Part shown: positions 9,581-18,403 of the stretch, one piece after another
How the letters are laid out: the number at the start of each line of letters is the position of its first letter
Numbering within the stretch: the stretch's first letter is position 1
From: Gammaproteobacteria bacterium
GTDB taxonomy: Bacteria > Pseudomonadota > Gammaproteobacteria > Arenicellales > Poriferihabitantaceae
Direction of reading: 5' to 3'
NCBI GenBank assembly: GCA_024644945.1
Contig: JAHEGU010000007.1
Coordinates: 40,035 to 104,034, forward strand
DNA length: 64,000 nt
Made by a program: the position numbers and the translations under genes
Notes under the pieces: generated by a model
Database searches by the model: none
What the model was told of the DNA's origin: nothing
Seen by the model: only the letters and a program-made list of their open reading frames with translations

Positions 9581-10126
9581 TTAATTCATAATCAGCTTTG
9601 CTAATTTGTCGATAGACTGCATTAATGGTTCCGGTTCCAATTGCACCATCTCCGGCTCGATAAACGTGATTTCTTGGCATGCTGGATACAGAAACCAGCA
9701 CATAAACAGCTCCGCCCAGATCTCGCTCATAAGATCTGGTGTGTAAGGGGGTGCACCAGCCCTGACACGATCAAGCAATTTACTCCAATGCCGTTGATGG
9801 CGAACGCACCCCACCAACCGAAACTGGCGCAGCTCCCAACCACCTAGAAACCCGTTGTCCCGATGGCTAATTAGGTCGAATTTGCGGGCAACGGCGTGGC
9901 CAATTTCGTGGAATAAATCTTCCTCCGGGCAGGACGAGTATTGATTAAGATAGATGGTATTCGCTTCAAGTCTGCCAACTGTTTCGCCGAATTGATCGTA
10001 GAGTGGAATCGTCTTCCACACATAGATTGAAGTCCAAGGGTGGGCTCGGACCATAACCCAGTCCCCCACCCAACGTTGTGCGAGGGTGATCAGTGAATCG
10101 ATGTGTTTGTTGCCGTAATCACTCAA
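9581..10126 (-). CDS. Uncharacterised HEXXH-motif (zincin-like) protein
   Basis: A 181-residue protein I do not recognise. It has EEDLFHEIGHAVARKF with an HEXXH zinc-binding motif (H73, E74, H77) and a downstream SEIWAELF segment whose E135 or E139 is well placed as third metal ligand, as in gluzincin-like metallopeptidases. No signal peptide or membrane helix is visible, so it is probably cytoplasmic. Several aromatic residues precede the motif (WVGDWVMVRAHPW). It is convergent with the AEC transporter and divergent from the peroxiredoxin. Protease activity is inferred only from the motif. Confidence 0.65.
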   Translation of the reverse strand: MSDYGNKHIDSLITLAQRWVGDWVMVRAHPWTSIYVWKTIPLYDQFGETVGRLEANTIYLNQYSSCPEEDLFHEIGHAVARKFDLISHRDNGFLGGWELRQFRLVGCVRHQRHWSKLLDRVRAGAPPYTPDLMSEIWAELFMCWFLYPACQEITFIEPEMVQLEPEPLMQSIDKLAKLIMN

Positions 10127-10225
10127 TGCATTGACGTTTTACTGACGTTGTTGATGATATTATCTCAAAATTAGAATCCGTAGTTCGTTGATCCGGATTA
10201 ATTTTTACGTGTAAGAGGAAATGAA

Positions 10226-10708
10226 ATGACCATATCAGTTGGCGACAAGATTCCCAGTGTAGAACTGGCAATGATGGGACACGATGGCCCAGAAACCATA
10301 AATACCGACGATATTTTTAGTGGTAAAAAAGTAGTACTGTTTGCACTTCCGGGTGCCTTTACGCCTACTTGCTCGGCGGCACACTTACCTGGCTTCGTGG
10401 TCCATCACGATGCGATCAAAGCCAAGGGAGTAGATACCATTGCCTGCCTTTCGGTGAACGACGCCTGGGTCATGGATGCCTGGGGTAAAGCGCAAAATGT
10501 CGAAAACAATATCCTGATGCTAGCGGACGGTAGTGGAAATTTCACAAGCGCCGTAGGGCTTGACGTCGACTTGACAGCACGCCACTTTGGGGTTCGGTCC
10601 CAGCGTTATGCAATGATTGTTGAGGACGGTGTGGTCAGTCACTTGAATGTCGAGGATGGGCCTGTATTTGAGGTCAGTAATGCAGAAACAATTCTTAAAT
10701 TGTTGTAA
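10226..10708 (+). CDS. Peroxiredoxin, Prx5 type
   Basis: Reduces peroxides through a peroxidatic cysteine. The signature PGAFTPTCSAAHLPGF is present (C49), with SVNDAWVMDAW and GVRSQRYAMIV following, as in the Prx5/hybrid-peroxiredoxin family. The only other cysteine is C74, and none sits near residue 150, so this appears to be a 1-Cys form needing an external thiol. An AGAGGA-like ribosome site (AAGAGGAA) precedes the ATG at 10226; another ATG five bases upstream runs straight into TGA. Single-gene unit, upstream of htpX. Confidence 0.9.
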   Translation: MTISVGDKIPSVELAMMGHDGPETINTDDIFSGKKVVLFALPGAFTPTCSAAHLPGFVVHHDAIKAKGVDTIACLSVNDAWVMDAWGKAQNVENNILMLADGSGNFTSAVGLDVDLTARHFGVRSQRYAMIVEDGVVSHLNVEDGPVFEVSNAETILKLL

Positions 10709-10809
10709 TCTGAAGCAGCATCGGCGCGCTCGGGCATGAGCTCGAGGGGGGTTCTCTGGCGCTATAATATGTTGCAAGTAAAGTTTGACGATTTCGCGGA
10801 GCCCAGTCT

Positions 10810-11697
10810 ATGATTTCTCGCATTCTCCTTTTTCTCGGCACTAACCTTGCGGTGATGATGGTTCTCAGCGTCGCAATCAGAATATTTGGACTGGATGAGT
10901 ATGTAGGCGGTAGTGCCGGGAGTATGCTGGTATTTGCCTTTATATTTGGCATGGCCGGGTCTTTTATTTCCCTCGCAATGTCAAAATCCATGGCCAAGCG
11001 ATCAACAGGCGCTCGGGTGATTGAAAGCCCTAATAATGAGACCGAAGCCTGGCTGATGGAAACTGTGCGCAAACAGGCAGACGCGGTGGGCATCGGGATG
11101 CCTGAAGTGGCCATTTTCGATACACCTCAGGTTAACGCATTTGCAACCGGTATGAACAAGAATGCGGCACTGGTTGCGGCCAGCAGTGGGCTGTTGAATA
11201 GCATGACCCGTGATGAAGCCGAGGCGGTGATGGCGCATGAGATCAGTCACGTGGCAAACGGTGACATGGTTACGCTTACATTGATTCAGGGCATACTCAA
11301 TACTTTTGTCATATTCTTCTCTCGCATCATTGGAAATATCGTCGATAAGGCTGTTTTTCGAAATGAACGCGGCTTTGGTATCGGTTATTTTATAACCTCA
11401 ATGATCGCTCAATTTGTACTTGGAATCCTGGCTTCAATCATCGTGATGTATTTTAGTCGTATCAGAGAGTTTCGAGCGGATGAGGGTGGGGCTAACCTGG
11501 CAGGGAAGCACAAGATGATTGATGCGCTCAGGAGACTTCAGAGCCAACATCAACTCGATCAGTTGCCTGACGAACTTGCGGCATTCGGCATTTCCGGAGG
11601 AGGGGGTAACGGTCTGAAGCGACTGTTCCGCAGCCATCCTGACCTCGATGAGAGAATAGAGGCGCTGCAAGGGCTCGACTCCGCAGTAGATCGCTGA
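10810..11697 (+). CDS. htpX: Membrane zinc protease HtpX
   Basis: An inner-membrane M48 metalloprotease that degrades misfolded membrane proteins. Two N-terminal helices (about 5-25 and 37-57) precede the catalytic [13 protein letters not shown] motif (H143, E144, H147). Two further helices lie between 155 and 215, and the third zinc ligand is in EFRADEGGA. 295 residues matches E. coli HtpX. GGAG eight bases before the ATG serves as ribosome site. Commonly CpxR-regulated in enterobacteria; no such site was identified here. Confidence 0.95.
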   Translation: MISRILLFLGTNLAVMMVLSVAIRIFGLDEYVGGSAGSMLVFAFIFGMAGSFISLAMSKSMAKRSTGARVIESPNNETEAWLMETVRKQADAVGIGMPEVAIFDTPQVNAFATGMNKNAALVAASSGLLNSMTRDEAEAVMAHEISHVANGDMVTLTLIQGILNTFVIFFSRIIGNIVDKAVFRNERGFGIGYFITSMIAQFVLGILASIIVMYFSRIREFRADEGGANLAGKHKMIDALRRLQSQHQLDQLPDELAAFGISGGGGNGLKRLFRSHPDLDERIEALQGLDSAVDR

Positions 11698-11864
11698 CCC
11701 GCCGGTCCATATTTCAACACCGCCTCAAATAACGGGGCACAACTCGCACTAGCGAATAAAGTTTATTCCGGGGATACTCTTCTGGAGATTTTGGTTTGCC
11801 GGTGATCCACATGCTTTGATCCGCGCTCAACCAGGAATTTCTTTTACTTTTGACAGGAGTATCT

Positions 11865-12554
11865 ATGGAACTCACCTTCGAATCGGCATTCTCCCCCGGT
11901 GGAATGGTTGGTAATGCCTCATATGTCTTGCTAATTATGTCCATGGCCATGCGTAGAATGTTTATGCTCCGTGTTCTCGCTATTTTATCTGGGTTGGCTG
12001 GGATCGCCTACGATGTAATCTGGTTGCGAGATCCTGTTGGGACTTTCTGGGAGTCGTGTTTTACCTTTACTAATCTTGTTCAGTGGTTGTTATTGATTCG
12101 TGACGATCGAAAGTTGAGACTAAATAAAGAAGAGAAATATCTATGGCGGAAGTTCTTTCCTAATTTACAGCCAGCGGAATGTAAAAGGTTGTTACTGGCT
12201 TCAGAATACATTGAAGGTCAGGCCGGAGAACGGCTGATTTCCCGCGGGCAACCGGTTGAACATATCTATATGCTCTTGTCCGGGACGGTTGACATTAACC
12301 TAGACGGTACTAAAGTTTCACAATGTGGGCCCGGTGACCTGCTGGGCGAAATGAGTTTTTTAACCGGTGATCCTGCTACGGCGGACTCTGTCCTTGCTAC
12401 TAATGCGACATTACTGCAGCTTGAGCAGAGCAATCTGGCGACCTTAATCCAATCTTCTTCGGAACTCGGTCATTCGCTCAGTAGTCTGATTAGCCGCAAT
12501 CTCGTTGCCAAGCTGGATAAACAAACGCGGCTCAAAGTATTAGGTCCCGCATGA
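11865..12554 (+). CDS. Popeye-like membrane protein with cyclic-nucleotide-binding domain
   Basis: A 229-residue protein with three closely packed hydrophobic helices (about 12-29, 33-51 and 58-78) followed by a cyclic-nucleotide-binding fold from about 100 to 210. The fold has the beta-roll sequence GERLISRGQPVEHIYMLLSG and a phosphate-cassette-like stretch GDLLGEMSFLTG. Three helices plus one cNMP domain is the architecture of Popeye-domain (POPDC) proteins, known as cAMP-binding membrane proteins in animals with some bacterial relatives. An AGGAG sequence six bases upstream fixes the start at 11865 rather than 11850. No effector domain is present. The cassette lacks an evident Arg that CRP-type sites use, so ligand binding is uncertain. 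Confidence 0.68.
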   Translation: MELTFESAFSPGGMVGNASYVLLIMSMAMRRMFMLRVLAILSGLAGIAYDVIWLRDPVGTFWESCFTFTNLVQWLLLIRDDRKLRLNKEEKYLWRKFFPNLQPAECKRLLLASEYIEGQAGERLISRGQPVEHIYMLLSGTVDINLDGTKVSQCGPGDLLGEMSFLTGDPATADSVLATNATLLQLEQSNLATLIQSSSELGHSLSSLISRNLVAKLDKQTRLKVLGPA

Positions 12555-12646
12555 AGCCGTCTTTTAAGCATGTGGCTCTGTATCTGCGAGTCGTGCGGTA
12601 GAATGTCCGTAATCTGATTGCAGAAGCCTATGATTTTTTCGACCTC

Positions 12647-13882
12647 ATGAAACTTAAACAGATAAAAACCTGGGTGACTGTTCCGCCAACTGGTATTGGT
12701 GGTTCGTTCTGGGTCATTGTTAAGCTCACCACTGATAATGGGATAGAAGGAATCGGCGAGTGTTATGGTATTCCGGTTTCAGGAGATATCGCCTGTAGAA
12801 TGGTGACAGATACGTTTGAACGGTTTATCGAGGGAGAAGACCCAAGAAATATTGAAACCATGTTTCGAAGAGTGTATTCGGCTGGTTTTACTCAACGCCC
12901 TGACGTATCCATGATGGGAGTTTTTAGTGGAATTGAAATCGCGATCTGGGACATTCTAGGTAAGGCAAATGGGCAGCCTGTTTATAATCTGATCGGTGGA
13001 CGCTTTCATGATCGCCTGAGAACCTATACCTATCTTTATCCCAAAAATCTGGGCCCGGACGGGCGCGCCGAAGAGAGTGCCCCTGATGTATATCATGACG
13101 GTGATGCAGCGGCGGAGCGCGCGCTCGAATACATTGATATGGGGTTCACAGCGATCAAGCAAGATCCGGCGGGGCCATACAGCTTCCAGGGTGGCAGAGA
13201 ATTGTCGCTGCAGGAGCTTTCTCGCAGCGAATATAACGTCAAGTGCATGCGGGAGGCAGTGGGAGACCGAGCAGACATTCTAGTTGGCACTCATGGTCAG
13301 ATGACCACGTCGTCGGCGATTCGCCTCGCTAAGAGACTCGAACCTTATGACCCGCTCTGGTTTGAGGAACCTTGCCCGCCAGACCAGATGGACGCAATAG
13401 GGGCCGTAGCTGCTGCTACATCTTTACCAGTCGCTACCGGAGAACGACTCACCACTAAAATTGAATTTCATCAGGCGCTCAAAGCTGGAGTATCGATTCT
13501 GCAACCGGATGTCGGAAGAAGTGGTGGTATCTGGGAGACCAAGAAAATTGCGGTGATCGCCGAGTTGTTTAATGCGCAGATTGCGCCGCATATATACTGT
13601 GGTCCTATTGCCCATGCGGCGGCAACTCACGTGGCGTTCAGTTTGCCAAACTTCCTGATCCTCGAGACTATTCATACTGAATTCCATGATGCAATATTGA
13701 AACAGTCGTTATCATGGGACCACGGCTTTATGATCGCGCCTACCGAACCAGGCCTCGGAATCGAGCTTAATGAGGAGGTGCTGGAAGCACATCCCTACGA
13801 AACCGGCGGCAGGCTGCATCTCGAAATGTGCCAGACACCACTTGATTCCGCCAACAACAGAATTATTGCAGAGATTGAGTAG
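12647..13882 (+). CDS. Mandelate racemase/muconate lactonizing enzyme family (enolase superfamily)
   Basis: A 411-residue sugar-acid-dehydratase-like enzyme. The capping domain spans about 1-125 and the barrel 140-400. Visible elements are FEEPCPPD (E240/E241), ATGERL (E266), QPDVGRSGG (D288) and a catalytic-type histidine in APHIYCGP (H315), which favour the D-galactonate-dehydratase-like subgroup. The position of the first metal ligand reads VGTHGQMT, with Gly214 where DgoD has Asp; H216 aligns with the DgoD histidine. I recall GTHGQ as conserved in a subgroup of annotated homologues, so it is not necessarily a defect. Substrate unknown. It stands between the Popeye-like gene and the Cds1-like gene. 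Confidence 0.82.
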   Translation: MKLKQIKTWVTVPPTGIGGSFWVIVKLTTDNGIEGIGECYGIPVSGDIACRMVTDTFERFIEGEDPRNIETMFRRVYSAGFTQRPDVSMMGVFSGIEIAIWDILGKANGQPVYNLIGGRFHDRLRTYTYLYPKNLGPDGRAEESAPDVYHDGDAAAERALEYIDMGFTAIKQDPAGPYSFQGGRELSLQELSRSEYNVKCMREAVGDRADILVGTHGQMTTSSAIRLAKRLEPYDPLWFEEPCPPDQMDAIGAVAAATSLPVATGERLTTKIEFHQALKAGVSILQPDVGRSGGIWETKKIAVIAELFNAQIAPHIYCGPIAHAAATHVAFSLPNFLILETIHTEFHDAILKQSLSWDHGFMIAPTEPGLGIELNEEVLEAHPYETGGRLHLEMCQTPLDSANNRIIAEIE

Positions 13883-13978
13883 TCATTTTCGCGCTTCCAC
13901 GCAAACGCATGTGCTGAGTTGCATTAAGAATCGTTGTCGTTAAATTCTGAAGCGTAAACCAAACCAAATTGAAAAATC

Positions 13979-15043
13979 ATGAGAGATTGGGCGTATCAGG
14001 CGATTCATCGAATCGAAGCTGACTTCAAGAGATCGTCAGATACGCACCTTCTCAAGATTGAATTGCCTGCGCTCAGGAAGGTCTCTTTGTATCTGAAAGA
14101 TGAGTCTACGCATCCTACTGGCAGCCTCAAGCACAGATTAGCTCGCTCACTTTTTTTATATGGCCTGTGTAATGGATATATTGATGAAAAGACGACGATC
14201 GTAGAGTCTTCTTCCGGAAACACTGCTATTTCTGAAGCCTACTTTGCGAGACTATTGGACTTGCCTTTTATCGCCGTTGTTCCGAAAGGAACTTCACAGG
14301 AAAAAATCGATAAGATCACCTTCTACGACGGTAAATGCCACTTCGTGGAACCAAGGGATCTCTATTCCGAAGCAGAAAGAATTGCCAGTGAACTTAAAGG
14401 TCACTACATGGATCAGTTTACCTATGCGGAACGTGCAACGGATTGGCGAGGCAACAACAATATTGCTGAATCTATGTTCGCCCAAATGAGCTTAGAACCC
14501 TCTCCGATACCAAGTTGGATCATTGTTAGCGCTGGTACTGGTGGAACATCCGCCACCATAGGTCGATTTATTCGGTATAAATGCCTGTCGACTCTTCTTT
14601 GTGTCGCTGATCCAGAAAATTCTGTATTTTTCGATTATTTTCAAAACGGAAATGCCGATTTAACCTGTACCCAAGGCTCACGAATTGAGGGAATAGGTAG
14701 ACCAAGAGTAGAGCCTTCGTTTATTTCCTCGGTAATTGATAGAATGATTAAAGTGCCGGATGAAGCTTCTTATGCAACAATTCATTTTCTCGAAAAAATA
14801 TTAAATCGCCGCTGTGGTGGTTCAACCGGAACTAATTTATATGCTGCATTTCAGATCATCTCCGAGTTAGAACAGCACGATCAAGAGGTTAGCGTGGTGT
14901 CAATGATTTGTGATGGTGGGGAGCGCTATGTAGATACCTACTATAATCATAGTTGGCTCAACTCAAATGGATTCAATGTTGGTTCGTATACCAGGCAACT
15001 GGAAGAGTTTCATGAGACTGGTGTGATGCGCACCATTGAGTAA
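13979..15043 (+). CDS. PLP-dependent cysteine synthase-family protein, Cds1-like
   Basis: A fold type II PLP enzyme. PTGSLKHRLARS contains the Schiff-base lysine (K51), SSSGNTAISEA binds the PLP phosphate/substrate, and SAGTGGTSATIG is the second glycine-rich loop. The start MRDWAYQAIHRIEADF and the HYMDQFTYAERATDWRGNNNIAES stretch (two segments) match, from memory, L-cysteine desulfhydrase Cds1 of mycobacteria, which releases sulfide and pyruvate from cysteine. Cysteine synthase activity cannot be excluded. 354 residues is normal. No adjacent sulfur genes other than the distant rhodanese. Confidence 0.82.
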   Translation: MRDWAYQAIHRIEADFKRSSDTHLLKIELPALRKVSLYLKDESTHPTGSLKHRLARSLFLYGLCNGYIDEKTTIVESSSGNTAISEAYFARLLDLPFIAVVPKGTSQEKIDKITFYDGKCHFVEPRDLYSEAERIASELKGHYMDQFTYAERATDWRGNNNIAESMFAQMSLEPSPIPSWIIVSAGTGGTSATIGRFIRYKCLSTLLCVADPENSVFFDYFQNGNADLTCTQGSRIEGIGRPRVEPSFISSVIDRMIKVPDEASYATIHFLEKILNRRCGGSTGTNLYAAFQIISELEQHDQEVSVVSMICDGGERYVDTYYNHSWLNSNGFNVGSYTRQLEEFHETGVMRTIE

Positions 15044-15185
15044 GTCGGTTGAGAGCGCAAGGAAATTAATATTTTAACGTCTATTTATCGTGATTACTGA
15101 ATGGAGAAAGGCCAGCAGTACATAAGGAGTAATTACTGGGCGCATACACTGCATAGATTGCAAGTCAACACGGCCTTTATCGAAC

Positions 15186-15731
15186 CTAGGTATGCCGTAA
15201 TGGATTATGCTCCAATGGATTAGCAGTAGATCTGGCATTCTCTGTTGGTATCAAGGAAAGAGCTGCTTTTCTCCATTCATATATTGCGAACGGGGCTTGT
15301 CTCGGCGCAACGCTGTCTCCGATATTGATGGTATCAACATTTTTTTCAATTAAATCGCGCCACAACGAATATTGTGCATCGTTGGTAGTTGCGAGGACTA
15401 AAGATTGGGCATCAACTGGCGATTCAGACTGATCAAGCAGAGATAAAACTGTTGATCCTTTACTTGTCCATTCCTTAATAGCGGATTCACAAATAAAGTC
15501 TACCCCGAGGGAGTCAAGTCTCTGAGGCAACGGAAAGTCCGCTGCCGAACGTTGAAGTTCTTTACCTATCAATGGATCCGGTGTGACGGCGTAGCCATCC
15601 TCAGCGAGTTTCCAGGCAGTGCCGCAGCCACGCCAGTTGCCGTCCTCGTCCAATACGACGACTTTTTTACCGAGTCTGGCGGCGTTCCCCATCACATCTT
15701 CTATCGACCAGATGCTCCTTGGGTTCAGTGG
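15186..15731 (-). pseudogene. 3' remnant of an NADH:flavin oxidoreductase (OYE/dimethylamine-dehydrogenase type)
   Basis: About 180 codons matching only the C-terminal NAD(P)/FAD part of long old-yellow-enzyme oxidoreductases: RSIWSIEDVMGNAARLGKK, VVVLDEDGNWRGCGTAWKLA, TPDPLIGKELQRSAADFPL and NIGDSVAPRQAPFAIYEWRK. The FMN barrel and Fe-S region (roughly 500 residues) are missing. An in-frame TGA stands at 15732-15734, just before the homology begins. A short internal loss is likely where family members have a longer VTxVTPDP strand. The first usable ATG is at 15695. It is a truncated, non-functional gene; convergent with the cds1-like gene. Confidence 0.72.
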
Positions 15732-15738
15732 TCAAACA

Positions 15739-15798
15739 GGCGCCAATACCGCTGGAGCAGCCTGTAATTATAAAGTTCTTAATTGAATATTGATGCAT
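15739..15798 (-). pseudogene. 5' remnant of a short-chain dehydrogenase
   Basis: Twenty codons from ATG at 15798 read MHQYSIKNFIITGCSSGIGA, the canonical beta-strand plus TGxxxGIG nucleotide loop at the start of a short-chain dehydrogenase/reductase. Homology then stops and the frame passes into the oxidoreductase remnant out of phase, ending at a stop near 15667. The simplest reading is that a deletion removed the rest of this gene and the front of its neighbour. Confidence 0.6.
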
Positions 15799-15875
15799 CC
15801 AGGGGTTTATATACAAACGATAGTATAAAACTATTATTATGTTTAAAACAATCAATTAGATTAATCGGTATGGGT

Positions 15876-15884
15876 TGATATAAT
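15876..15884 (+). promoter_or_regulatory. Extended -10 promoter of rubrerythrin gene
   Basis: TGATATAAT is a perfect extended -10 element (TGn plus TATAAT), about 53 bases before the rubrerythrin ATG. No good -35 hexamer is seen 17 bp upstream, as often with extended -10 promoters or those needing an activator. A 5-bp inverted repeat (ATGCC/GGCAT, 15891-15905) lies at the expected transcript start. Confidence 0.5.
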
Positions 15885-15936
15885 GGTGCCATGCCCTAAC
15901 GGCATATTCAATAAACGCTTAAACAGGATTTTTTCA

Positions 15937-16350
15937 ATGAGTTTAAAAGATTCAAAAACAGAACAAAACCTGAAGGACGCCTTTGCCGGCGAATCTCAGG
16001 CAAATCGTCGCTATCTCTACTTCGCTGCAAAAGCAGATATTGAGGGTTATAACGATGTGGCAGCAGTTTTTCGTTCCACTGCAGAAGGAGAGACCGGTCA
16101 TGCCCACGGTCACCTAGAATATCTGGAAGAATGCGGCGATCCGGCTACCGGTCTGCCCATCGGTGCCACTTCAGATAATCTGAAAGCGGCGGTTGCCGGC
16201 GAGACCCATGAGTACACCGACATGTATCCAGGCATGGCTAAGACCGCCCGGGACGAAGGTTTCGATGAAATCTCTGATTGGTTTGAAACCCTCGGCAAAG
16301 CGGAACGTTCGCACGCCAATCGTTTTCAAAAAGCGCTGGACGAGATGTAA
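15937..16350 (+). CDS. Rubrerythrin family protein (no rubredoxin domain)
   Basis: A 137-residue ferritin-like diiron protein that reduces hydrogen peroxide. Glutamate/histidine ligands occur in [43 protein letters not shown] and [11 protein letters not shown]. The C-terminal rubredoxin CxxC pairs of classical rubrerythrin are absent, so electrons must come from a separate partner. AGGA precedes the ATG at 15937; the frame extending to 15883 is not homologous. The next two genes (Fe-S protein and DUF3501) and OxyR follow on the same strand, and this neighbourhood is one I recall as recurrent in proteobacteria. Confidence 0.92.
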   Translation: MSLKDSKTEQNLKDAFAGESQANRRYLYFAAKADIEGYNDVAAVFRSTAEGETGHAHGHLEYLEECGDPATGLPIGATSDNLKAAVAGETHEYTDMYPGMAKTARDEGFDEISDWFETLGKAERSHANRFQKALDEM

Positions 16351-16357
16351 CAGGGCG

Positions 16358-16392
16358 TGGTGCCGGTCGCGCCATACGGTCGATCGGCACCA
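16358..16392 (+). other. Stable stem-loop between rubrerythrin and Fe-S protein genes
   Basis: TGGTGCCGGTCG (16358-16369) can pair with CGATCGGCACCA (16381-16392) as a 12-bp stem with one G-U pair and an 11-base loop. There is no T-run after it, so it is more likely an mRNA processing or partial-termination element than a strong intrinsic terminator. Confidence 0.5.
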
Positions 16393-16433
16393 GCTGCTTT
16401 CACTTAATTCAATCCTCCCTGCATAAAGATCAC

Positions 16434-17765
16434 ATGGCACATACAGAAGGTAATCTTGAGGCTCCCACCCGGCACCCACTGGATTGGAAAAATCCAGATT
16501 TTTATAACGAGCAATCGCTATTTGAAGAGCTTGAGCGGGTTTATGATCTCTGTCATGGCTGCAGGCGTTGCAACAGTCTATGCGCGGCCTTTCCTACTTT
16601 GTTCGATTTAGTCGATGAGTCTCCAACCATGGAAGTGGATGGGGTTAACAAGAGCGATTATTGGAAGGTAGTCGATCACTGTTACCTGTGTGACCTTTGC
16701 TACAACACTAAATGCCCGTATACGCCTCCCCACGAATGGAATATTGATTTCCCCCATTTGATGCTGAGAGCTAAAGCAGTGCGGTTTAATGATGGAGCGG
16801 TTAAAGCAGGAGAAAAGGTGTTGGCCAATACCGACGCGGTAGGAAAACTCTCGACGATTCCAGTGGTTGTGAACGCGGTAAACTCTGCCAATAAGGTAAA
16901 GACTCTGCGCAAACTACTGGATAAAGCGCTCGGTGTGCATCCTGAAGCCAAGCTGCCGATATACGACAGCAAGCCTCTGAGGAAACGCATGAAAGGTCAC
17001 GGCGACGCTGGACACAATGCTCAGGTGGCGGGTGAAACCACTGGCAAGGTGGCAATTTTCGCGACCTGTTTCGGTAACTATAACGAGCCCGATCTTGGAG
17101 AAGATCTGGTTAAGGTGCTGCGACATAACCAAGTCCAGGTTCGGCTGGTGGATCAGGAGCGCTGCTGCGGGATGCCTAAACTGGAGTTAGGTGATCTAGC
17201 TGCTGTAGCCGCCGCTAAGGAAGCCAACGTGCCTGCTCTTGCGACCCTGGTCGATCAGGGATGGGACATTATGGCCCCGGTTCCGTCCTGTGTTTTGATG
17301 TTTCGCCAGGAGTTGCCCCTGATGTTCCCAGGCGACCAACAGGTCGAGAAAGTTGCCAGTGCAATCTATGACCCGTTTGAATATTTAATGCTTCGTCACA
17401 AAGAAGGTGCGCTTAATACTGAATTTAAGCAGCCGCTTGGCAAGGTTGCCTATCACGCGGCCTGTCACCAGCGGGTCCAGATGATCGGGCAAAAAACCAA
17501 ACAGTGCCTGGAGCTTGTGCCTGATACGGAGGTGCACACGATAGAGCGATGCTCTGGTCACGACGGGACTTATGGCGTTAAGACCCGTTCTTATGACGCC
17601 GCGATGAAAATCGCCAAACCGGTGGTGAACCGAGTTAAACAGGCTGAAGCAGATCATTACGGCAGCGATTGTCCTATGGCAGGACGCTTTATCGAACACG
17701 GACTGGCAGACGGGTCGGTAACTGAGCACCCGGTATCGCTGCTGCGCAAGGCTTATTCAATTTAA
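16434..17765 (+). CDS. CCG-domain (Fe-S)-binding oxidoreductase, GlpC/heterodisulfide-reductase-like
   Basis: A 443-residue protein. Two ferredoxin-type cysteine clusters near the N-terminus (CHGCRRCNSLC and CYLCDLCYNTKCP) predict two iron-sulfur clusters. Two CCG-type segments follow: RCCGMPKLELGD (complete) and RCSGHDGTYG (second Cys replaced by Ser). These are features of GlpC, GlcF and HdrB-like electron-transfer subunits. No membrane helix, so probably soluble or peripherally membrane-bound. Placed between rubrerythrin and DUF3501, it is a plausible electron donor to the peroxide-reducing diiron centre, which is inference from context. Confidence 0.85.
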   Translation: MAHTEGNLEAPTRHPLDWKNPDFYNEQSLFEELERVYDLCHGCRRCNSLCAAFPTLFDLVDESPTMEVDGVNKSDYWKVVDHCYLCDLCYNTKCPYTPPHEWNIDFPHLMLRAKAVRFNDGAVKAGEKVLANTDAVGKLSTIPVVVNAVNSANKVKTLRKLLDKALGVHPEAKLPIYDSKPLRKRMKGHGDAGHNAQVAGETTGKVAIFATCFGNYNEPDLGEDLVKVLRHNQVQVRLVDQERCCGMPKLELGDLAAVAAAKEANVPALATLVDQGWDIMAPVPSCVLMFRQELPLMFPGDQQVEKVASAIYDPFEYLMLRHKEGALNTEFKQPLGKVAYHAACHQRVQMIGQKTKQCLELVPDTEVHTIERCSGHDGTYGVKTRSYDAAMKIAKPVVNRVKQAEADHYGSDCPMAGRFIEHGLADGSVTEHPVSLLRKAYSI

Positions 17766-17795
17766 TCTTTTTCTGAAATATGAGGTAATTTAGGA

Positions 17796-18389
17796 ATGAA
17801 CAAACTCCATCGTGAAGATTTGATGACCCTCGAAAAGTATGCCCAGGTGCGGCCGGATTTTCGAAAGCAGGTCATCGCGCACAAAAAGAACCGGCAAGTC
17901 GCTATCGGCCCCAATGCGACGCTTTATTTCGAAGATCGCTTGACCATGCAATACCAGGTTCAGGAGATGCTGCGCATCGAGAAGATCTTTGAAGGCGCCG
18001 GTATCGACGAGGAGCTGGAAGCCTATAATCCACTCATTCCTGATGGCACTAACTGGAAGGCAACGTTTATGATGGAATATGAAGATGAGAATGAGCGTCG
18101 AGAACAATTGTCAAAACTGGTTGGAGTCGAGCGAAAGATCTGGGTACGGGTCGGCAATCAAGACAAGATTTATCCGATCGCTAACGAAGACCTGGAGCGG
18201 GAAACTGAAGACAAGACCTCAGCCGTTCATTTCCTCAGGTTTGAGTTAACCGCGCCGATGATTGAAGCAGCCAAGCAGGGCGCCGACCTGTTCATGGGCG
18301 TTGAGCACGAAAACTATTCTCATGAAACTGGGGCGTTGTCTGAAAATATCGTTGAATCTTTAGTGACGGATCTGGCGCTCCATCATTAG
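17796..18389 (+). CDS. DUF3501 family protein
   Basis: A 197-residue acidic, soluble protein starting MNKLHREDLMTLEKYAQVRP and containing LYFEDRLTMQYQVQEMLRIE, characteristic of DUF3501. Its molecular role is unknown. It lies 30 bp after the Fe-S protein with AGGTAAT-like purine sequence before the ATG, and just before oxyR. The repeated association with rubrerythrin and CCG Fe-S proteins suggests a part in oxidative-stress electron transfer. Confidence 0.85.
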   Translation: MNKLHREDLMTLEKYAQVRPDFRKQVIAHKKNRQVAIGPNATLYFEDRLTMQYQVQEMLRIEKIFEGAGIDEELEAYNPLIPDGTNWKATFMMEYEDENERREQLSKLVGVERKIWVRVGNQDKIYPIANEDLERETEDKTSAVHFLRFELTAPMIEAAKQGADLFMGVEHENYSHETGALSENIVESLVTDLALHH

Positions 18390-18403
18390 CGCATGACTTC
18401 TCC

